DNA of 34,283 nucleotides from assembly GCA_022539475.1 (NCBI GenBank), contig VCMS01000269.1, positions 105,988 through 140,270 on the forward strand. The letters run 5' to 3'. How positions within the stretch are numbered: position 1 is the first letter of the stretch; each line of letters opens with the position of its first letter. The stretch is from Gracilaria domingensis. Its lineage: Eukaryota; Rhodophyta; Florideophyceae; Gracilariales; Gracilariaceae. Below are positions 31,897-34,283 of the stretch, in pieces. The notes below the pieces were generated by a model. The model saw only the letters and a list, made by a program, of their open reading frames with translations. It ran no database searches and was not told the origin of the DNA. The translations under genes were made by a program, and so were the position numbers.

Positions 31897-32576
31897 TGCT
31901 TCGGCAACGGGAACCAAACCACTCGGGTATCTCGTGACTTCCAAATCCTCCATTCCCAAAACCACTTGGTAATCCACAGATTTCTAAGTCGGGAGACCAA
32001 AATATGTTGTATAACCGATCGGTGCGAGCTGCTAGTGGGAAGCCCCGCGTGGGCTCGACCCGGCGGAGGAGTGAAACGCGTGACACCTAATAGGTCGGCA
32101 GCACCCACCGTTGCCTATAGTGCACGGTGACCAAGTGGTAAATACGCCCGCACTGGTGTGCGGCAGGCACGTATAACCCTCGAGGTCAGCAAAACTATTA
32201 GAGGACTACTAGACTTACCAATTGGTGACTGTAGAACCGAACTGGTGTCAAATCAGCCTAGTTGGTGCTTGACTTTACCATTTGGTGTGGGAGGTTGGCG
32301 GCTCGGGGGTTTAGTACACCCGAGCGCCCCTCCGGCTCTCACGGGCCTAGTGTCACGTGGGCCACCGGGAGGTGTATTTGTGGTGCACCGCCCCGGCCAC
32401 ATATCTACACTACCTAGTAATTATTAATTCCAAATTATCGAGAATAGACTAATTAGTCCTGTCCAAGCCTGCGCTTGCGCGTCCCACGTGGTACAGTAGA
32501 CACACGTGCCCGGGAGCCCGTGACGTCACCACTTGGTCTTGTAGAGCCCCCGTTGATCTGGCCGAGCTATACTACA
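31897..32576 (-). repeat. 5' LTR of copy 2, 680 bp, altered U3
   Basis: It matches 20593-21207 of the shared LTR to about 32507, then has about 45 unrelated bases in place of about 195, then matches again over CCCCGTTGATCTGGCCGAGC and the terminal TACA at 32576. The TG...CA ends are kept (minus strand TGTAG...GAAGCA). The flanking sequence to the right is AT-rich and unrelated, so this is the outer end of the array. Confidence 0.85.
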
Positions 32577-34283
32577 CGTCAACTAACATTTATGCCGCTC
32601 AGAGGTCATCTTTTTTCGAGATGAATATCACGTTGGCTTTGGCAAAGTCGACGGCAATGTGATCAATATGTTCAAAACATATAGAGCTCATGAGCAGTAT
32701 TGTAGAGACCCTATCTTAGCGTTTCATTCAAATGTTCTTTTCTTGCATGGCATATATGTTAAGAATGTAGAGATCTTTCAGTTTGCTAATTTTGAGCATG
32801 CAAAATGAGAAATTATGACGGTTGTAAAATAGAAATATGTTCCGAAAAAAGTTAATATATGCTCCATACAAATGCACACCGTTACGTTGGCCGCTTTTAT
32901 TATTGTCAAAAGTGCACTTCCTGTTAATCTTGTGTTACTGGTCTGCAATTTTAGCTAAAATGAATCAAAATGTTGTCTTTCTACCTAAAGATATAAGCGT
33001 CTCGAACTTTGCAGAAAAGTACATATATCACCGACTTGAAATATTTGGAATATGTTGTGCACATCTTGGCATTATCGCCACGTTTCAGGCTACTTAGCCC
33101 GAGTTGGCGATGTATATATCTCTGCAAAATATGTCACGTTGTGACACGTGCTACCCAAAGGACATTTCCCACACGTCACTTGTAAAGCATTGAAACGCGT
33201 CTTAAAACGTTCTTCAAAATTGATGAGGATGTACACTCGAAAATACTGCAAGAACTGTCAATCAGAACAGGTTTTAATAAATTAGCTTTTTTCGAATAAG
33301 GCCTATTTTTCGCTGCTCCTTGCGGGAAAATGCGGGAAAATTGTAAACCAACAAACGCGTAAGGCAACGTTCATAGAATCTGCGATTTGTAAGAGAATAA
33401 AAACCTGACGAAAAATTTAAATAGTAGAAAGACATAATGTAAGGTAGATAAAACTTTCGTAATGTTTTCTCACGTGAGAAGCATAACACCAGCACTTAAC
33501 TCTATTGCTGCCGCCTTATTTACCGAGGATAAATACTTCAGAAACCTTGAGAATATTGTACTGTTCTTCAACACACCAAACAACACATCGTGATGTGTCT
33601 AATGTTATCATTGATGACTAATGTCAACTTCTTGAGACTAAAGAAAAGGAATGAAGTTCCGATTGAGACCCTAATCTAATTTTAGTCTTACATTTGTCTA
33701 TGAGAGTGGTTTGTACGTGAAATGTAACAAAATGACAATGCGTAGTAAAAGATATATAAAGTCTCACCTCGCTAAATTAAAAGAAACTGCAAAAAGGTCT
33801 ACTTTGTAACTTCTGCACTTTATATTTGGTTCATTCTCAGATGTGAAACTGCTGCATTCACGAAAGAATTACAATACGGCAACAAGTATGTTAGATATCT
33901 TAGACTGACCACACTTCTAACCATGAAGCTCAGGCCCAAAAACTGTGATGTTATCAAAGTTATCATCACAACTTAGCATGATAACTCTGATGCTATCATG
34001 TGATAACTTCGTAGTTATCATTATAATAATTCTAAGAGAATTGTCGCCGTATGTCTTCTTTTGAGGTCTTTTGTGTATTGTGCACCTTCTAATTTTTGCT
34101 CACAACAATGCTTTTCTCTGAATCGTTGTAACTTACATACACAAAAGCTTACTCGAAATGAATTTCAACGCTTCATTTATATGTATGCGTTACAAGATAT
34201 ATTTTATTTTTATGTCTTTCTTAGTTTCCGCATTTCTCGCATTTTCCTGGTGTTTTGAAGCTCTCGCTGTGAAGATCGGCTCC
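32577..34283. other. AT-rich right flank, no recognisable gene
   Basis: Composition drops sharply in GC at 32577, the LTR edge. Frames on both strands are 60-86 codons and unlike known proteins. Small structures are visible: TGCGGGAAAA twice in tandem (33321-33340) and a cluster of GATAAC/GTTATC words (33945-34020). This is probably host intergenic DNA into which the element array inserted. Confidence 0.6.
34001..34020. repeat. perfect inverted repeat TGATAACT-TCGT-AGTTATCA
   Basis: Eight-base arms with a four-base loop, inside a cluster of TGATAA/TTATCA words between 33945 and 34025 (for example GTTATCAAAGTTATCATCA). It could be the end of a small inverted-repeat transposon or simply AT-rich palindromic sequence. 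No partner element was found in the window. Confidence 0.4.

Larger units (their letters stand above)
21495..32537. repeat. dispersed palindrome ACCNNNNGGT, 53 exact sites in one repeat unit
   Basis: Hand-read start positions: 21495, 21717, 21815, 22088, 22567, 22660, 22741, 23825, 24728, 24971, 25158, 25332, 25398, 25734, 25947, 26008, 26172, 26273, 26561, 26983, 27069, 27120, 27867, 28145, 28665, 28818, 28974, 29046, 29310, 29424, 29529, 29555, 30267, 30320, 30399, 30563, 30867, 30923, 30969, 31147, 31207, 31231, 31318, 31354, 31466, 31815, 31961, 32014, 32130, 32217, 32277, 32364, 32528. Twenty-five fit ACCANNTGGT; ACCACTTGGT and ACCAAGTGGT (reverse complements of each other) are commonest. 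Many one-mismatch copies exist (TCCGTTTGGT, GCCAGTTGGT, TCCATTTGGT). Copy 1 carries the same sites about 11304 bases to the left. Random expectation over 11.3 kb is about 2.8 for the loose and 0.17 for the strict form. Confidence 0.85.
20593..32576 (-). mobile_element. Ty3/gypsy chromovirus, copy 2 (complete structure)
   Basis: LTR - PBS - gag - pol - antisense ORF - PPT - LTR, on the minus strand. The internal region is 21429-31896. Both LTRs, primer site, polypurine tract, all pol domains and the extra ORF are present, giving a 12 kb element, large for the group. Lesions: a one-base frameshift in gag, a TAA in RT, a one-base frameshift and a TAA in integrase. A target-site duplication cannot be tested because the left end of the array lies in or beyond the N gap. 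Confidence 0.92.

Noticed and set aside
21495..32537. Helical phasing or regular spacing of the palindromes
   Set aside because: Neighbour distances (24, 26, 36, 46, 51, 53, 60, 101, 105 and others) show no common period.
21495..32537. Palindrome as an ordinary E-box (CANNTG) signal of the host
   Set aside because: ACCANNTGGT contains CANNTG, but more than half of the sites lack it while keeping the ACC/GGT ends, so the outer triplets are the conserved part.

Overview
The window is eukaryotic nuclear DNA dominated by Ty3/gypsy LTR retrotransposons. I cannot name the species. No bacterial operon, RNA gene or CRISPR array is visible. The integrase carries a C-terminal chromodomain, so the main element belongs to the chromovirus branch (plants, fungi, vertebrates and various protists and algae).

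Layout. Positions 1-12137 are GC-balanced to GC-rich and hold no long open frame. From about 6900 to 12130 the minus strand carries the remains of one Ty3/gypsy element (gag-like, protease, RT, RNase H, integrase in the correct order), broken by very many single-base indels. Positions 12138-12446 are a run of N. From 12447 to 32576 lie two nearly identical copies of a second, young element in tandem, sharing a central LTR (...internal-LTR-internal-LTR). Copy 1 (12447-21428) is cut at the gap. Copy 2 (20593-32576) is complete: 3' LTR 20593-21428, polypurine tract, internal region, primer binding site, 5' LTR 31897-32576. Positions 32577-34283 are AT-rich flanking DNA with no recognised gene.

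How the young element works. Its sense strand is the minus strand. Gag (755 aa, CCHC knuckle) overlaps pol by at least 250 nt in the -1 frame. Pol encodes aspartic protease (DTGA), RT (YIDD), RNase H, HHCC/DDE integrase and chromodomain. Between pol and the 3' LTR lies a large ORF in the opposite direction (925 aa, plus strand, 22377-25154) with its own AATAAA signal. It has a Trp-rich core, a Pro/Ser/Gly-rich region and an RGRG tail, and I recognise no known domain in it. Both pol copies are broken, and they share one in-frame stop in the integrase.

The most unusual signal is a 10-bp palindrome, ACCNNNNGGT, mostly ACCANNTGGT. I count 53 exact ACCNNNNGGT sites over the 11 kb repeat unit (about 3 expected by chance), of which 25 are ACCANNTGGT (about 0.2 expected). 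They lie in LTR, leader, gag, pol and the antisense gene, in different reading frames. I found only two ACCNNNNGGT and no ACCANNTGGT in the 12 kb to the left, and none in the right flank. This looks like a dispersed binding site maintained by the element. The antisense ORF product is a reasonable candidate for the protein that reads it; that link is inference.

Quality warning. The first about 1.2 kb after the N run differs from copy 2 mainly by single-base insertions and deletions. The older element to the left shows the same pattern, so much of the apparent decay in 1-13700 may be uncorrected long-read sequence rather than biology.
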